DNA of 64,000 nucleotides. Origin: Actinomadura syzygii (GTDB lineage Bacteria > Actinomycetota > Actinomycetes > Streptosporangiales > Streptosporangiaceae). The translations under genes and the position numbers were made by a program. Location: assembly GCF_008085905.1 (NCBI RefSeq), contig NZ_VSFF01000016.1, forward strand, positions 186,001 through 250,000, given 5' to 3'. The notes beneath the pieces were generated by a model. It was given only the letters and a program-made list of their open reading frames with translations. It was not told the DNA's origin and searched no databases. Below are positions 43,076-52,097 of the stretch, piece by piece (within the stretch, counting starts at the first letter, position 1; every line of letters begins with the position of its first letter).

Positions 43076-43962
43076 AGCCGCTGATCATCGGCGTGAACGT
43101 CAACGAAGGCACCGGCCGGGACCCGAACCCGCACGTCCCGTTCACCCCGGACGAGATCGCCGCGGTCGCCCGCGACTGCGAGCGGGTCGGGGCCTCGCTC
43201 ATGCACTACCACGGCCGCACCCCGGACGGGCGCGCCGACCACACGGCCGCGACCTACGCCGCCATAGCGCGCCGGACGCACCAGACGAGTTCGTTGCTCC
43301 TCGCGCCGTCGATGGCGAACGTCCCCGGATACGACGCCGAGCGGCGGCTGTCCAACCTCCTCCCGAACCAGGGCGATCCCGAGACCGCGGCGGACCTGCT
43401 CCCGGTGGACATGGGCTGCGCCAACATGGACCTGTTCGATCCGGGCGCAGGCGAGTACGCCTCCGACGACCGGGTCTTCGTCAACGACGTCCGCACCCAG
43501 CGGACGTTCCTGGAACGGGCGCCGGAACTGGGGATGCGCCCCTACCTGGCGTCGTTCAACCTCGGCTGGACCCGCGCGATCATCGCGCACGAGCGCGCCG
43601 GACGGCTCATGCCGCCGCTCATCGTGGCGTTCGTGCTCGGCGGCGAGGAGTTCGTCGCCGCGCATCCCACCACGTGGGCGGGGGTGCGCGCCCACCTGGA
43701 CGCGCTGCCTGCCGGGCTGGAGGTCGAATGGCTGGTCTCCAGCCATCGCGGCGACGTCCTGGCGGTCGCCGACGACGTGATCGCCGCTGGCGGGCATCTG
43801 CTGATCGGGATCGGCGACCATCCGCACACCGGGCTCGGGCATCCGACGACCGCCGAGTTGGTCGAGCGCGTCGCCGCCATCGGCCGTCGGCACGGCCGCC
43901 GTCCCGCGACCGCGGCCGCCGCCCGGCGGATCCTGGGGGTGCCCGCGCATGCGCATCGTTGA
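43072..43962 (+). CDS. DUF849/BKACE beta-keto acid cleavage enzyme (copy 1)
   Basis: The 296-residue protein has the BKACE barrel motifs: NVNEGTGRDPNPHVPFTPDE at the start, GASLMHYHGRTPDGR (HxH metal site and Arg), VDMGCANMDLFD, and a C-terminal GGHLLIGIGDHPH. BKACE enzymes condense a beta-keto acid with acetyl-CoA and give acetoacetate plus a new CoA ester. The specificity is not clear because the N-terminal segment differs from copy 2 (46514), which has the more usual TVAPTGG start. The two copies probably act on different keto acids or form a heteromer. Confidence 0.85.
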   Translation: MKPLIIGVNVNEGTGRDPNPHVPFTPDEIAAVARDCERVGASLMHYHGRTPDGRADHTAATYAAIARRTHQTSSLLLAPSMANVPGYDAERRLSNLLPNQGDPETAADLLPVDMGCANMDLFDPGAGEYASDDRVFVNDVRTQRTFLERAPELGMRPYLASFNLGWTRAIIAHERAGRLMPPLIVAFVLGGEEFVAAHPTTWAGVRAHLDALPAGLEVEWLVSSHRGDVLAVADDVIAAGGHLLIGIGDHPHTGLGHPTTAELVERVAAIGRRHGRRPATAAAARRILGVPAHAHR

Positions 43963-44377
43963 CGGGAACGCGACGGCGCCTGAGCCGGTCCACCGGTCCG
44001 CGGGTCGGACGATCTGGACGATGGACTCCATCGCCTTCGGGTCGCCCGCGCTGCGCGGCGAGGTCATCGTCACCGGCTCCCACGGCGGGACCAGCGCGGC
44101 CGAGTACGCCGCGTCCTACGGCGTCGCGGTGGTCGCCTGCAACGACGCGGGCTCCGGCAAGAACGCCGCCGGCATAGCCGGGCTGCGGGGCCTGGACGCC
44201 TCCGGCATCGCCGCCATCGGCGTCGCGCACGACTCGGCGCGGATCGGCGACGGCCTCGACACCTGGGAGAACGGCGTCGTCAGCTTCGTGAACGAGCGCG
44301 GCCGGGCGCTCGGCGTCCGCGTCGGCGAGCCGCTCAAGGACCAGCTCGTGGCGCTCATCGAGCGAGAGGAAATCTGA
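43949..44377 (+). CDS. Stand-alone copy of the domain fused to DhaK (142 aa)
   Basis: The protein shares a clear pattern with the first 140 residues of the next gene: an SHGG or SNGG turn, NDAGSGKNAAGIAGLRGLDA (NDAGVGKDGAGIAGLDVLDA next door), a V-x-HD motif and DTWENGVVSFVN. No characterised family was recognised. The motif looks like a small Rossmann-type or ligand-binding fold. It overlaps the BKACE gene by 14 bases, so it is co-translated and likely part of the same pathway. Confidence 0.75.
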   Translation: MRIVDGNATAPEPVHRSAGRTIWTMDSIAFGSPALRGEVIVTGSHGGTSAAEYAASYGVAVVACNDAGSGKNAAGIAGLRGLDASGIAAIGVAHDSARIGDGLDTWENGVVSFVNERGRALGVRVGEPLKDQLVALIEREEI

Positions 44378-44379
44378 CC

Positions 44380-45834
44380 GTGTACCGAGCGACGGTGTGG
44401 TCGCGGGACGGCGTGCGCGTCGTCGTGATGGACAGCATGTCCCAGGTCGAGGACGGCGACGCGGGCGCGATCGTCGTCGCCGCGTCCAACGGGGGCCAGG
44501 AGTCCGGACGCGTCGGCGCGGCGGCGCGCTGCGGATTCGTGCTGCTCAACGACGCAGGGGTCGGCAAGGACGGGGCCGGGATCGCCGGGCTCGACGTCCT
44601 CGACGCGGCCGGGATCCCGGCGGTGGCGGTAGGACACGACACCGCCGAGATCTCCGACGGCGCGGACACGTGGGAGAACGGCGTCATCTCGCACGTCAAC
44701 ACAGCCGCTCGCGCGGCGGGAGTCGCGCCGGGCGTCCGCGCCGCGCCGGCCCTGATCGCTTTCGCGGAGGCACGGATCGCGGAAACCCAAAGCCCGAAGA
44801 GCCCGAGACGCGAAGGCCCGGATCGCGGAGGCGGGCGCGTGAACCGGTATCTGCTGAACGAGCGCGACGCCTTCGTCCGGGAGGCGGCGGAGGGGCTGGA
44901 GGCGGCGCACCCCGCCCTTGTGCGGGTACACGCCGACCCGCTGTTCGTCACCCGCCGGGCGCCCGTCGCAGGCAAGGTGGCGCTGGTGTCGGGCGGCGGT
45001 TCCGGACACGAGCCGCTGCACACCGGCATGGTCGGCACGGGGATGCTCGACGCCGCCGTGCCGGGCGCCGTGTTCACCAGCCCGACGGCCCTGCAAGTGC
45101 GGGACGCGGTGGCGGCGGTCGACACGGGCGCGGGCGCCCTCCTGATCGTGAAGAACTACACCGGCGACGTCCTGAACTTCCGGATCGCGGCCGACCTGCT
45201 CGCGGACCGCCACCGGCTGGAAACGGTGGTCGTCGACGACGACCTGGCGACCGCGTCCACCGACGAAGACGGACCTGGGCGGCGCGGGACCGCCGCCGTC
45301 CTCGCGGTCGAGAAGATCTGCGGCGCGGCAGCCGAAGCAGGCGCCCCGCTGGGCCGGGTAGGCGCGCTCGGTCGCGAGGTGGCCGCCCGCTCGGCGACGC
45401 TGGGCCTGGCCTTGGAGGCGTGCACCAATCCGATGACCGGCAGGCGCTCGTTCGACCTCCGGCCGGACGAGGTCGAGTTCGGCGTCGGCATCCACGGCGA
45501 GCGGGGCATCGGCACCCGTGCCGCCGGGTCCGCCGCCGAGTTGGTGGCGTCGCTCGTCCGCCCGCTGCTGGGGCACCTGGGGCTGCGGCGCGGCGACGAG
45601 GTCCTGGCGATCGTGAACGGGTTCGGGGCGACGCACGCGCTGGAGCTCGGGGTCGCGCTGCGGGAGGTGCGCCGGGTGCTCGCCGGGGACGGCGTCGTCC
45701 CGGTCCGCGCCCTCGCCGGCTCGTTCGTGACGTCGCTGGACATGCGGGGCCTGTCGGTCACCCTCACGGCGCTGACCGGCGACCTGGTCGACCTGTGGGA
45801 CGCACCGGTCCGCACACCGGCGCTGACCTGGTGA
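44380..45834 (+). CDS. DhaK-type kinase subunit with extra N-terminal domain
   Basis: The frame runs 484 codons without a stop. Residues 1-135 are a paralogue of the protein upstream. A charged low-complexity linker follows (about residues 136-153). From residue 154 there is a dihydroxyacetone-kinase DhaK domain: VSGGGSGHEPLHTGMVG, VKNYTGDVLNFRIAADL, and GIHGERG with the His that binds the substrate carbonyl. A GTG at 44839 with GGAGG seven bases upstream could start a separate DhaK, so this may be a fusion, two products from one frame, or both. It works with DhaL (45849) to phosphorylate a ketose or keto acid using ATP. Confidence 0.8.
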   Translation: MYRATVWSRDGVRVVVMDSMSQVEDGDAGAIVVAASNGGQESGRVGAAARCGFVLLNDAGVGKDGAGIAGLDVLDAAGIPAVAVGHDTAEISDGADTWENGVISHVNTAARAAGVAPGVRAAPALIAFAEARIAETQSPKSPRREGPDRGGGRVNRYLLNERDAFVREAAEGLEAAHPALVRVHADPLFVTRRAPVAGKVALVSGGGSGHEPLHTGMVGTGMLDAAVPGAVFTSPTALQVRDAVAAVDTGAGALLIVKNYTGDVLNFRIAADLLADRHRLETVVVDDDLATASTDEDGPGRRGTAAVLAVEKICGAAAEAGAPLGRVGALGREVAARSATLGLALEACTNPMTGRRSFDLRPDEVEFGVGIHGERGIGTRAAGSAAELVASLVRPLLGHLGLRRGDEVLAIVNGFGATHALELGVALREVRRVLAGDGVVPVRALAGSFVTSLDMRGLSVTLTALTGDLVDLWDAPVRTPALTW

Positions 45835-45848
45835 GAAGGGAACTCACG

Positions 45849-46517
45849 ATGACCGCCGACAACCCCTCCCAAAAGCCTGCCGAAAGGACGCTCCTGACCG
45901 GCGCGGACGCACGCGCCTGGCTCCTGGCGTACGCCGACCGGGTCCTGCGCGACGCCGACGAGCTGACCGACCTCGACCGCAGAGCGGGCGACGGAGACTT
46001 CGGCTGGAACGTCGCCACCGCACTCGGCAAGGCGAGGACGGCACTACTCGACCTTGACCGCACCGCCGGTCCACCCGACGTTTTCGCCACCGTCTCCGAC
46101 GCCCACCTCGGGGCGGGGGGAACGAGCGGCCCGCTGTTCGGGCTCTGGTTCGGACGGCTGGCGAAGGGCCCGCGCGAACCGTGGACCGGCCGCGAGCTCG
46201 CGCGCGCATTCCGGGACGCGGTGGACGCCGTCAGTCGCCTGGGCGGCGCCGACGTCGGCCAGAAAACGATGGTCGACGCGATGGTCCCCGCGGTGGAAGC
46301 CCTGGAGGCCGAACAGCCGGAACCGGAGTGGCGCGCCGCGGTCGCCCGAGCAGCCCGCGCCGCCGCCGAGGGCGCCGAGTCGACCCGGAGCATGCTCGCC
46401 CGCCGCGGCAGGGCCAGCTACGTCGGCGAGCACGCCCGCGGGGTCGTCGACCCGGGAGCGCTGGCCGTCGCCTGGTTCTTCGAGTCCGCCGCGAACGTCG
46501 AGCGGACGGCGGCGTGA
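45849..46517 (+). CDS. dhaL: DhaL-type ATP-binding kinase subunit
   Basis: The 222-residue protein has the DhaL fold. Signatures are DRRAGDGDFGWNVATAL (Asp residues that hold the Mg-ATP), GGTSGPLFGLWFG and VGQKTMVDAMVPAVEAL, with SMLARRGRASYVGEHARGVV toward the end, which matches ATP-dependent DhaL rather than being fragmentary. It complements the DhaK domain directly upstream. No PTS DhaM is present, so ATP is the likely phosphate donor. It overlaps copy 2 of BKACE by four bases. Confidence 0.88.
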   Translation: MTADNPSQKPAERTLLTGADARAWLLAYADRVLRDADELTDLDRRAGDGDFGWNVATALGKARTALLDLDRTAGPPDVFATVSDAHLGAGGTSGPLFGLWFGRLAKGPREPWTGRELARAFRDAVDAVSRLGGADVGQKTMVDAMVPAVEALEAEQPEPEWRAAVARAARAAAEGAESTRSMLARRGRASYVGEHARGVVDPGALAVAWFFESAANVERTAA

Positions 46518-47443
46518 CCGCCCCGGCCGCCGGTCACACCGGCAAGGTGATCGTCACCGTCGCACCCACCGGCGGGTTCCTCACCCGGGTCGAGCATCGG
46601 TACGTCCCGACGCAACCGGACGAGATCGCCGCCGACGTCGCACGGTGCGCCGACGCGGGCGCGAGCGTCGCGGCGCTGCACGCGCGGCGCCCAGACGGAC
46701 GGGCCACCTGCTCTGCCGCGATCTACCGTGACATCAACGCGCGGGTCCGCGCCGCGTGCGACGTGGTGGTCAACAACTCGACCGGCGGCGGGATCGACGG
46801 CGACCTGCTGCGGGTGCGCCCGGACGGCTCCAGGGTGATCGACTGGGACGCCCGGATGGCGGGCGTGGACGGCGGCGCCGACACCTGCACGCTGGACGCG
46901 ATCACCGCCTACATCAGCGGGCCCGGCGGTCGGGAGGTCCTCATGGACACGCCGATGGAGCGCGCCATCGAGCTCGCGGCGGCGATGTTCAAGCGCGGAA
47001 TCAAGCCCGAATGGGAGGCGTTCAACCCGTCCCATCTGGTGCGGGAGGTCGCCCGGCTGACCGCTCTCGGGTTCGACACCGAGCCCTACCAGGTAAACCT
47101 GGTGCTCGGCCTGGACGGCGCGTTCCAGAACGCCCTGCCCTACACGCCGTCCAACCTGCAGCACATGGCGGACGCGCTCCCGGGCGGCTCGGTGTTCACC
47201 GTGACCGTCAACGGCGAACAGCAGTTCAGGGGCCTCGCGCACGCGCTCGCGCTCGGCGGGCACATCCGGGTCGGCATCGAGGACAATCCCTGCCTCGCCC
47301 CTGGGGAGCCCGCCGAGAACGTCCGGCTCGTGGAGCGCGCGGTCGCGCTCGTCCAGAGCGTCGGCCTCGAACCCGCCACCCCCGCCGAGGCCCGCGAGAT
47401 CCTCGGCCTGCCCACGCGAAAGGACCCTTCACATGCCGCATGA
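46514..47443 (+). CDS. DUF849/BKACE beta-keto acid cleavage enzyme (copy 2)
   Basis: The 309-residue protein has the canonical BKACE pattern: VIVTVAPTGGFLTR at the start, GASVAALHARRPDGRATCS (HxR variant in place of the HxH of copy 1), VVVNNSTGGGID, EAFNPSHLVREV, a serine-rich QHMADALPGGSVFTVTVNG and GGHIRVGIEDN. The GTG start is within a GTGA overlap. It converts a beta-keto acid and acetyl-CoA to acetoacetate and an acyl-CoA. It lies just before the dehydratase, so it may act on a product of that route. Confidence 0.9.
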   Translation: MTAPAAGHTGKVIVTVAPTGGFLTRVEHRYVPTQPDEIAADVARCADAGASVAALHARRPDGRATCSAAIYRDINARVRAACDVVVNNSTGGGIDGDLLRVRPDGSRVIDWDARMAGVDGGADTCTLDAITAYISGPGGREVLMDTPMERAIELAAAMFKRGIKPEWEAFNPSHLVREVARLTALGFDTEPYQVNLVLGLDGAFQNALPYTPSNLQHMADALPGGSVFTVTVNGEQQFRGLAHALALGGHIRVGIEDNPCLAPGEPAENVRLVERAVALVQSVGLEPATPAEAREILGLPTRKDPSHAA

Positions 47444-49160
47444 CAAGGATCGTGCGACATTGCGCTCGCGGGAATGGTTCGGCGGGTCGGACATCAACGG
47501 CTTCATCCACCGCTCGTGGATGAAGAACCAGGGCGTCCCGGACCGGATGTTCGACGGCCGTCCCGTCATCGGGATCTGCAACACCTTCTCCGACCTCACC
47601 CCGTGCAACGCCCATTTCCGGGAACTCGCCGACCATGTGAAGAACGGCGTGCTCGAAGCGGGCGGGTTCCCCGTCGAGTTCCCGGCGATGTCCCTCGGCG
47701 AGACGATCATCCGGCCGACGAGCATGCTCTACCGCAACCTGGTCTCGATGGAGGTGGAGGAGTCCATCCGCGCCAACCCCCTGGACGGCGTCGTGCTGCT
47801 GTGCGGCTGCGACAAGACCACACCGTCGCTGCTCATGGGCGCCGCGAGCTGCGACCTGCCGACGATCGTGGTGTCCGGCGGCCCGATGCTGAACGGCCGC
47901 TGGCAGGGCAGGGCGGTCGGGAGCGGCACGTCCCTGTTCGAGATGAGCGAGGAGGTGCGAGCGGGCCGGATCGGCGAATGCGAGTTCCGCGCCGCCGAGG
48001 CCGCGATGGCCCGCTCGGCCGGGCACTGCAACACGATGGGGACGGCGTCCACGATGGCGTGCATGGCCGAGGCGCTCGGCCTCACCCTGCCCGGCAACGC
48101 CGCGATCCCGGCGGTCGACGCGCGGCGCCGGCTGCTCGCCCGCGAGTCGGGGCACCGGGCGGTCGCGCTGGTCGGCGCGGACGTCCGGATGTCGCGGATC
48201 GTCACCCGCGCGTCCTTCGACAACGCCATCAAGGTCAACGCGGCGATCGGCGGGTCGACGAACGCGGTCCTGCACCTGCTCGCGCTCGCCGGACGGCTGG
48301 AAATCGACCTGGGCCTGGACGACTTCGACCGCGTCGCCAGGAACGTGCCGCTCCTCGTCGACCTGATGCCCGCCGGAAAGTTCCTGATGGAGGACTTCCA
48401 CGCCGCGGGCGGCCTGCCCGTCGTGGTGAAGGAACTCGGCGACCTGCTCGACGGGGACGCCCCGACCGTGAACGGCCGGACTCTCCGCGAGAACACGGCC
48501 GACGCCGTCGCCTGGGACCGCGAGGTCATCCGGACGGTCGACGAGCCCCTGCTGCCCGACGCCCGCATCGCCGTGCTGCGCGGGAACCTCGCGCCGTCGG
48601 GGGCCCTCGTCAAACCCGCGGCCGCCTCGCCGCACCTGCTCCGCCACACCGGTCCCGCGCTCGTCTTCGACGGCATGGACGACTTCCGCGCCCGCGTCGA
48701 CGACCCCGCCCTGCCGGTGGACGCGGACACCGTCCTGATCCTGCGCCACGCCGGGCCGCGCGGCTTCCCCGGAATGCCCGAGGTCGGCAACCTGCCGCTG
48801 CCGCGGAAGCTGCTGGAGGCGGGCGTCCGCGACATGGTCCGGATCTCCGACGCCCGGATGAGCGGGACGGCGTTCGGCACGGTCGTCCTGCACGTCGCGC
48901 CCGAGGCCGCGGCGGGCGGTCCGCTGGCGGCCGTGCGCGACGGCGACCTCGTCGCCCTCGACGTCGCCGCCGGAACGCTGAACCTGCTGGTGGACGCGGA
49001 GGTGATCGAACGGCGGCTCACCGCGGCGACGCCGCCGAACCCGCCGACGACCGGCTACGCGAGCCTGTACGTCGAGCACGTCCTGCAGGCCGACCGGGGC
49101 GCTGACTTCGACTTCCTGGTCGGACGGCGCGGAGCGGCGGTGCACGGTGACAACCACTGA
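47433..49160 (+). CDS. IlvD/Edd-family sugar-acid dehydratase
   Basis: The 575-residue protein starts DRATLRSREWFGGSDINGFI, and WFGG is characteristic of pentonate/aldonate dehydratases of this family. The three cysteine positions that ligate the iron-sulfur cluster are visible (GICNTFSDLTPCN, VLLCGCDKTTPS, GHCNTMGTASTM). The C-terminal swivelling domain has RISDARMSGTAFGTVVLHVA with the catalytic Ser. It removes water from a 2,3-dihydroxy acid such as arabinonate, fuconate or xylonate to give a 2-keto-3-deoxy acid. It overlaps the BKACE and SDR genes. Confidence 0.9.
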   Translation: MPHDKDRATLRSREWFGGSDINGFIHRSWMKNQGVPDRMFDGRPVIGICNTFSDLTPCNAHFRELADHVKNGVLEAGGFPVEFPAMSLGETIIRPTSMLYRNLVSMEVEESIRANPLDGVVLLCGCDKTTPSLLMGAASCDLPTIVVSGGPMLNGRWQGRAVGSGTSLFEMSEEVRAGRIGECEFRAAEAAMARSAGHCNTMGTASTMACMAEALGLTLPGNAAIPAVDARRRLLARESGHRAVALVGADVRMSRIVTRASFDNAIKVNAAIGGSTNAVLHLLALAGRLEIDLGLDDFDRVARNVPLLVDLMPAGKFLMEDFHAAGGLPVVVKELGDLLDGDAPTVNGRTLRENTADAVAWDREVIRTVDEPLLPDARIAVLRGNLAPSGALVKPAAASPHLLRHTGPALVFDGMDDFRARVDDPALPVDADTVLILRHAGPRGFPGMPEVGNLPLPRKLLEAGVRDMVRISDARMSGTAFGTVVLHVAPEAAAGGPLAAVRDGDLVALDVAAGTLNLLVDAEVIERRLTAATPPNPPTTGYASLYVEHVLQADRGADFDFLVGRRGAAVHGDNH

Positions 49161-49902
49161 CCCGCCGCCCTCGGTGGCCGTGGTGACCGGCGCGGGAAGC
49201 GGACTCGGCCGGGCCATCGCGCACGCGCTCCTCGACGCCGGTCACGTGGTCGTCCTCGCCGGACGGACGCGGGCGGCCCTGGAGGAGACGGCGGCGGGCC
49301 GTCCGCGCGCCTACGTCGTTCAGGCCGACGTGACCTCCCCGCCGTCGGTCCGCGCGCTGTTCGCCGCCGCACGTGACCTGCACGGACGGGTCGATGTCCT
49401 GGTCAACAACGCGGGCGTGTTCGGACCGCACGGTGCCGTCGACGAAGTGAGCGACCAGGCGTGGGGTGAGGTGCTCGCCGCCAACGTGACCGGCTCGTTC
49501 CTTTGCGCGCGCGAGGCGGTGCGCGTCATGAAGGACCAGCGGCCGCCCGGCGGCCGGATCATCAACAACGGGTCGCTGTCGGCGCACGTGCCGCGCCCGC
49601 GCAGCGTCGCCTACACCGTCAGCAAGCACGCGATCAGCGGGCTCACCGCCGCGCTGAACCTCGACCTGCGCGACCACGGCATCGCCTGCACCCAACTCGA
49701 CGTCGGCAACGCCGCGACGGCGATGACCGCCGGGATCGGCGTGCAGGCCCTCCAGCCCGACGGCACGCGGCGCGCCGAACCGACCATCGACCCCGTACAC
49801 GTCGCGCGGTCCGTCACGCACGTCGTGTCGCTGCCGCTGGAGGTGAACGTCCCGTCCCTCACGGTGATGGCGCGGGCGATGCCCTACGCGGGCCGCGGCT
49901 GA
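49147..49902 (+). CDS. Short-chain dehydrogenase/reductase
   Basis: The 251-residue SDR has VVTGAGSGLGRAIAHALL, NNAGVFGPHG, the Ser in NNGSLSAHVPRP and the catalytic pair AYTVSKHA. An Arg after beta-2 (VVLAGRTR) suggests NADP(H). The end (LPLEVNVPSLTVMARAMPY) matches SDRs of amino-acid or sugar catabolism. It overlaps the dehydratase gene by 14 bases and is the last gene of the operon, meeting the IclR gene tail to tail eight bases later. Confidence 0.88.
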   Translation: MTTTDPPPSVAVVTGAGSGLGRAIAHALLDAGHVVVLAGRTRAALEETAAGRPRAYVVQADVTSPPSVRALFAAARDLHGRVDVLVNNAGVFGPHGAVDEVSDQAWGEVLAANVTGSFLCAREAVRVMKDQRPPGGRIINNGSLSAHVPRPRSVAYTVSKHAISGLTAALNLDLRDHGIACTQLDVGNAATAMTAGIGVQALQPDGTRRAEPTIDPVHVARSVTHVVSLPLEVNVPSLTVMARAMPYAGRG

Positions 49903-49910
49903 GGCGCCGG

Positions 49911-50696
49911 TCAGCGCCGCCGCAGGACCGGCCGGACGATCGAGCGCGCCTGCTCCAGGTCACGCGAGATCGTCAGGGCGGTCGTCCGCACAGCGACGTC
50001 CATCCGGGCCGTGTCGATCCGGCCCAAGACCCCGGACATCGACACCGCGGCCAGCACCTCGCCGTCCGGGCCGACGATGGGGGCGGCGATGCCGACGATG
50101 CCGTTCAGCGCCTCCTGCCGGTCGAACCCCACGCCGCGCCGCCAGACGCGCCGCAACTCGTCCCGCAGCGCGCCGCTCTCCACGATCGTGTGCTGCGTGA
50201 ACCGCTGCAGGATGTCCGGGATCACCACCTTCTCCTCCGGCATGAACGCCAGCATCGCCTTGCCCGAAGCGCTGGCGTGCGCGGGCCAGCGTCCGCCCGA
50301 GTGCTGCGGCAGCCGCGGTCCCTCCGCGCCGCGGAAGACCTCCAAGTGCACGACGTCGAACCCGTCGAGCAGGGCCAGCCCTACGTTCTGCCTGGTCGCC
50401 TCATGCAGCGTCAGCAGGTGCGTCCTCGAGACCTCGCGCAGGTCGCGCTGCTGCGGCAGCGTCTCGCCGAGCTCGAAGAAGAGCAGGCCCGGACGGTAGT
50501 CCTGCCCGTCCCGCTCCAGCAGTCCGACACGGACCAGCTCGCCCACCATCCGGTACACCGTCGTCTTCGGCAGGCCGGTCCGCTGCGTCAGCGCGGCGGC
50601 GCTCAGCGCCCCGCGGCTGCGCGCGAACTGCTTGAGGATCTCGGCCGCGCGGCCGACCGCGGTGATCTCCCCGGTGTCCCGATGAGCGGGGCTCAT
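49911..50696 (-). CDS. IclR-family transcriptional regulator
   Basis: The start at 50696 gives 261 residues. Residues 10-70 form the winged helix (AVGRAAEILKQFARSRGALS, RTGLPKTTVYRMVGELVRVG). The remainder is the IclR ligand domain (HSGGRWPAHASASGKAMLAF, GIVGIAAPIVGPDGEVLAAV). IclR proteins commonly control aromatic or sugar-acid catabolism. As the only regulator by the operon, it is the best candidate to control 39336-49902, although the two are convergent. A longer open frame to 50933 has no domain support. Confidence 0.88.
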   Translation of the reverse strand: MSPAHRDTGEITAVGRAAEILKQFARSRGALSAAALTQRTGLPKTTVYRMVGELVRVGLLERDGQDYRPGLLFFELGETLPQQRDLREVSRTHLLTLHEATRQNVGLALLDGFDVVHLEVFRGAEGPRLPQHSGGRWPAHASASGKAMLAFMPEEKVVIPDILQRFTQHTIVESGALRDELRRVWRRGVGFDRQEALNGIVGIAAPIVGPDGEVLAAVSMSGVLGRIDTARMDVAVRTTALTISRDLEQARSIVRPVLRRR

Positions 50697-50944
50697 GCCG
50701 GGATTCTGCTCACGGAAGGCATGAATGTCCAGGTCGAATCCGGGTCTGCCGCTGTCATCGCATGCGTCGCGCCACCTGTTGAACCCACAATGCATCCCTC
50801 CAACTCGGCCTGCGATGTGAGCTTGCGCGGCATACCACGTCCACGAGAAGCAGCAATTCCCACTGAACAGGAATCGACCGCCATCGAGATCCTCGGCGCG
50901 CCACCGAACGCCGACACCGGTGCGTAGCCGCATGCTGACGCCTG

Positions 50945-51385
50945 GTGGACAGGGTGAGGCTGGTACGCACCTCAGGATCTCGCGCCCAAGACGATGGGAG
51001 ACTACAAGCTGACGCTGGAGACGATCCTGCTCCCGAAATTCCAGGACGATCGCCCTCGGCGAGATCGACGCCGACCGCGTCCGGAAATGGGAGCGGAAGC
51101 TGGCCGGGGACGGCTACAAGCCCGACTCCATACGCACCTAGCGGGAGGTCTTGAGCGTCGTCATGAGCGACGCTGCCGATCCGACGGAGAAGAAGATCGA
51201 CTTCAACCCGGTGCCCCGTCCTCGGGGGCGAGGCAGCCGAACGGGCAAGGCGCGGCACCGCGCACCGGAGAAGCCCATGGTGGATCCGCTCGGCGCGCTG
51301 CTGATCGCTGAACGCTGCGCGGTGCTGGCAGGCCAGCACGACGAGTTCGTCCTCGTCGTGTCCAAGGCGTGTGCTGGCGATCGCA
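50945..51385 (+). pseudogene. Broken tyrosine recombinase (integrase)
   Basis: Pieces in two or three frames read as one integrase: KTMGDYKLTLETILLPKFQD (core-binding domain, 50990s), then IALGEIDADRVRKWERKLAG and YKPDSIRT, a stop at 51139, then REVLSVVMSDAADP and LLIAERCAVLAGQHDEFVLV, the start of the catalytic domain. At least one frameshift and one stop are present, and all catalytic residues (R, H-x-x-R, Y) are missing. It marks a former integrative element next to the third CRISPR array. Confidence 0.75.
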
Positions 51386-52097
51386 CGCGTCAGGAGCTGT
51401 GCGAGGCGCCGACGACCCGGTGGCTGGCCGCGCTCGACGCCCGACTGGATCTGTCGGACGGGTCGCCGGTCGCCGTTCTGGACCGTCCCGGCGACCTTCA
51501 CGGCCCGGGTCGTCGTGCGGAGTTCGTACTGCACCGGGCCGTCGTACCGGAGGGTTTCATTTACCCAGGCTCCGATCCGGCCGGAGAAGGCGATCTCCCG
51601 CTGCAGCGGGTTGCGCCACGCCCAGTACCAGGCGGCGGCCAGGAGGCGTGTGATGGTCTCGTACCCGGCGGCGATCAGCAGCACCAGGTACGGGATGATC
51701 TCCGCGTCAGTGAGGGGCTGCCCACCGACCTGGGATGCGACCAGCACGCTGGTCAGGTCTTCCTGGGGGCGGCGGCGCCGGTCAGCGATCAGGTCGAGGA
51801 GGTACTCCATCAACCTCGCCAGCGCTTCGGTCCCCTCCGCGGGAACGTCGCGGGAGCCCGGCGGCCGGTCCGCGGCCAGGAGCACCAGGTCGCGTACGGT
51901 CTCGCGGTCGGCGGGCGGGATGCCCAACACCTCGGACACCACGTCCATCGGCACTTTCGCGGCCAGGTCGGTGACGAAGTCGAAGGTGCCGCGCTCCAGC
52001 GCGGAGTCCAGGTATGATCGGGCGATTCGCGCGATCACCGGTTCCATCGAGGCGATCTGGGCCGGACCGAAGGTCGGCGCGGCTAGCGTCCTCATCG
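51386..52097 (-). pseudogene. Truncated cytochrome P450
   Basis: Leftward, residues from LAAPTFGPAQIASMEPVI through the I-helix (PYLVLLIAAGYETITRLLAA, AGxxT-type) to the K-helix ExxR (WVNETLRYDGPVQYELRTTT) are clearly CYP. The N-terminal 80 or more residues are cut off exactly where leader 3 begins. After TVQNGDR the frame loses homology, and the heme-binding Cys loop is missing. It cannot fold around heme. The 3' end adjoins the integrase remnant. Confidence 0.82.

Noticed and set aside
47226..49217. 663-codon frame antisense to the dehydratase
   Set aside because: No motif or start site; the sense strand is a full IlvD/Edd protein.
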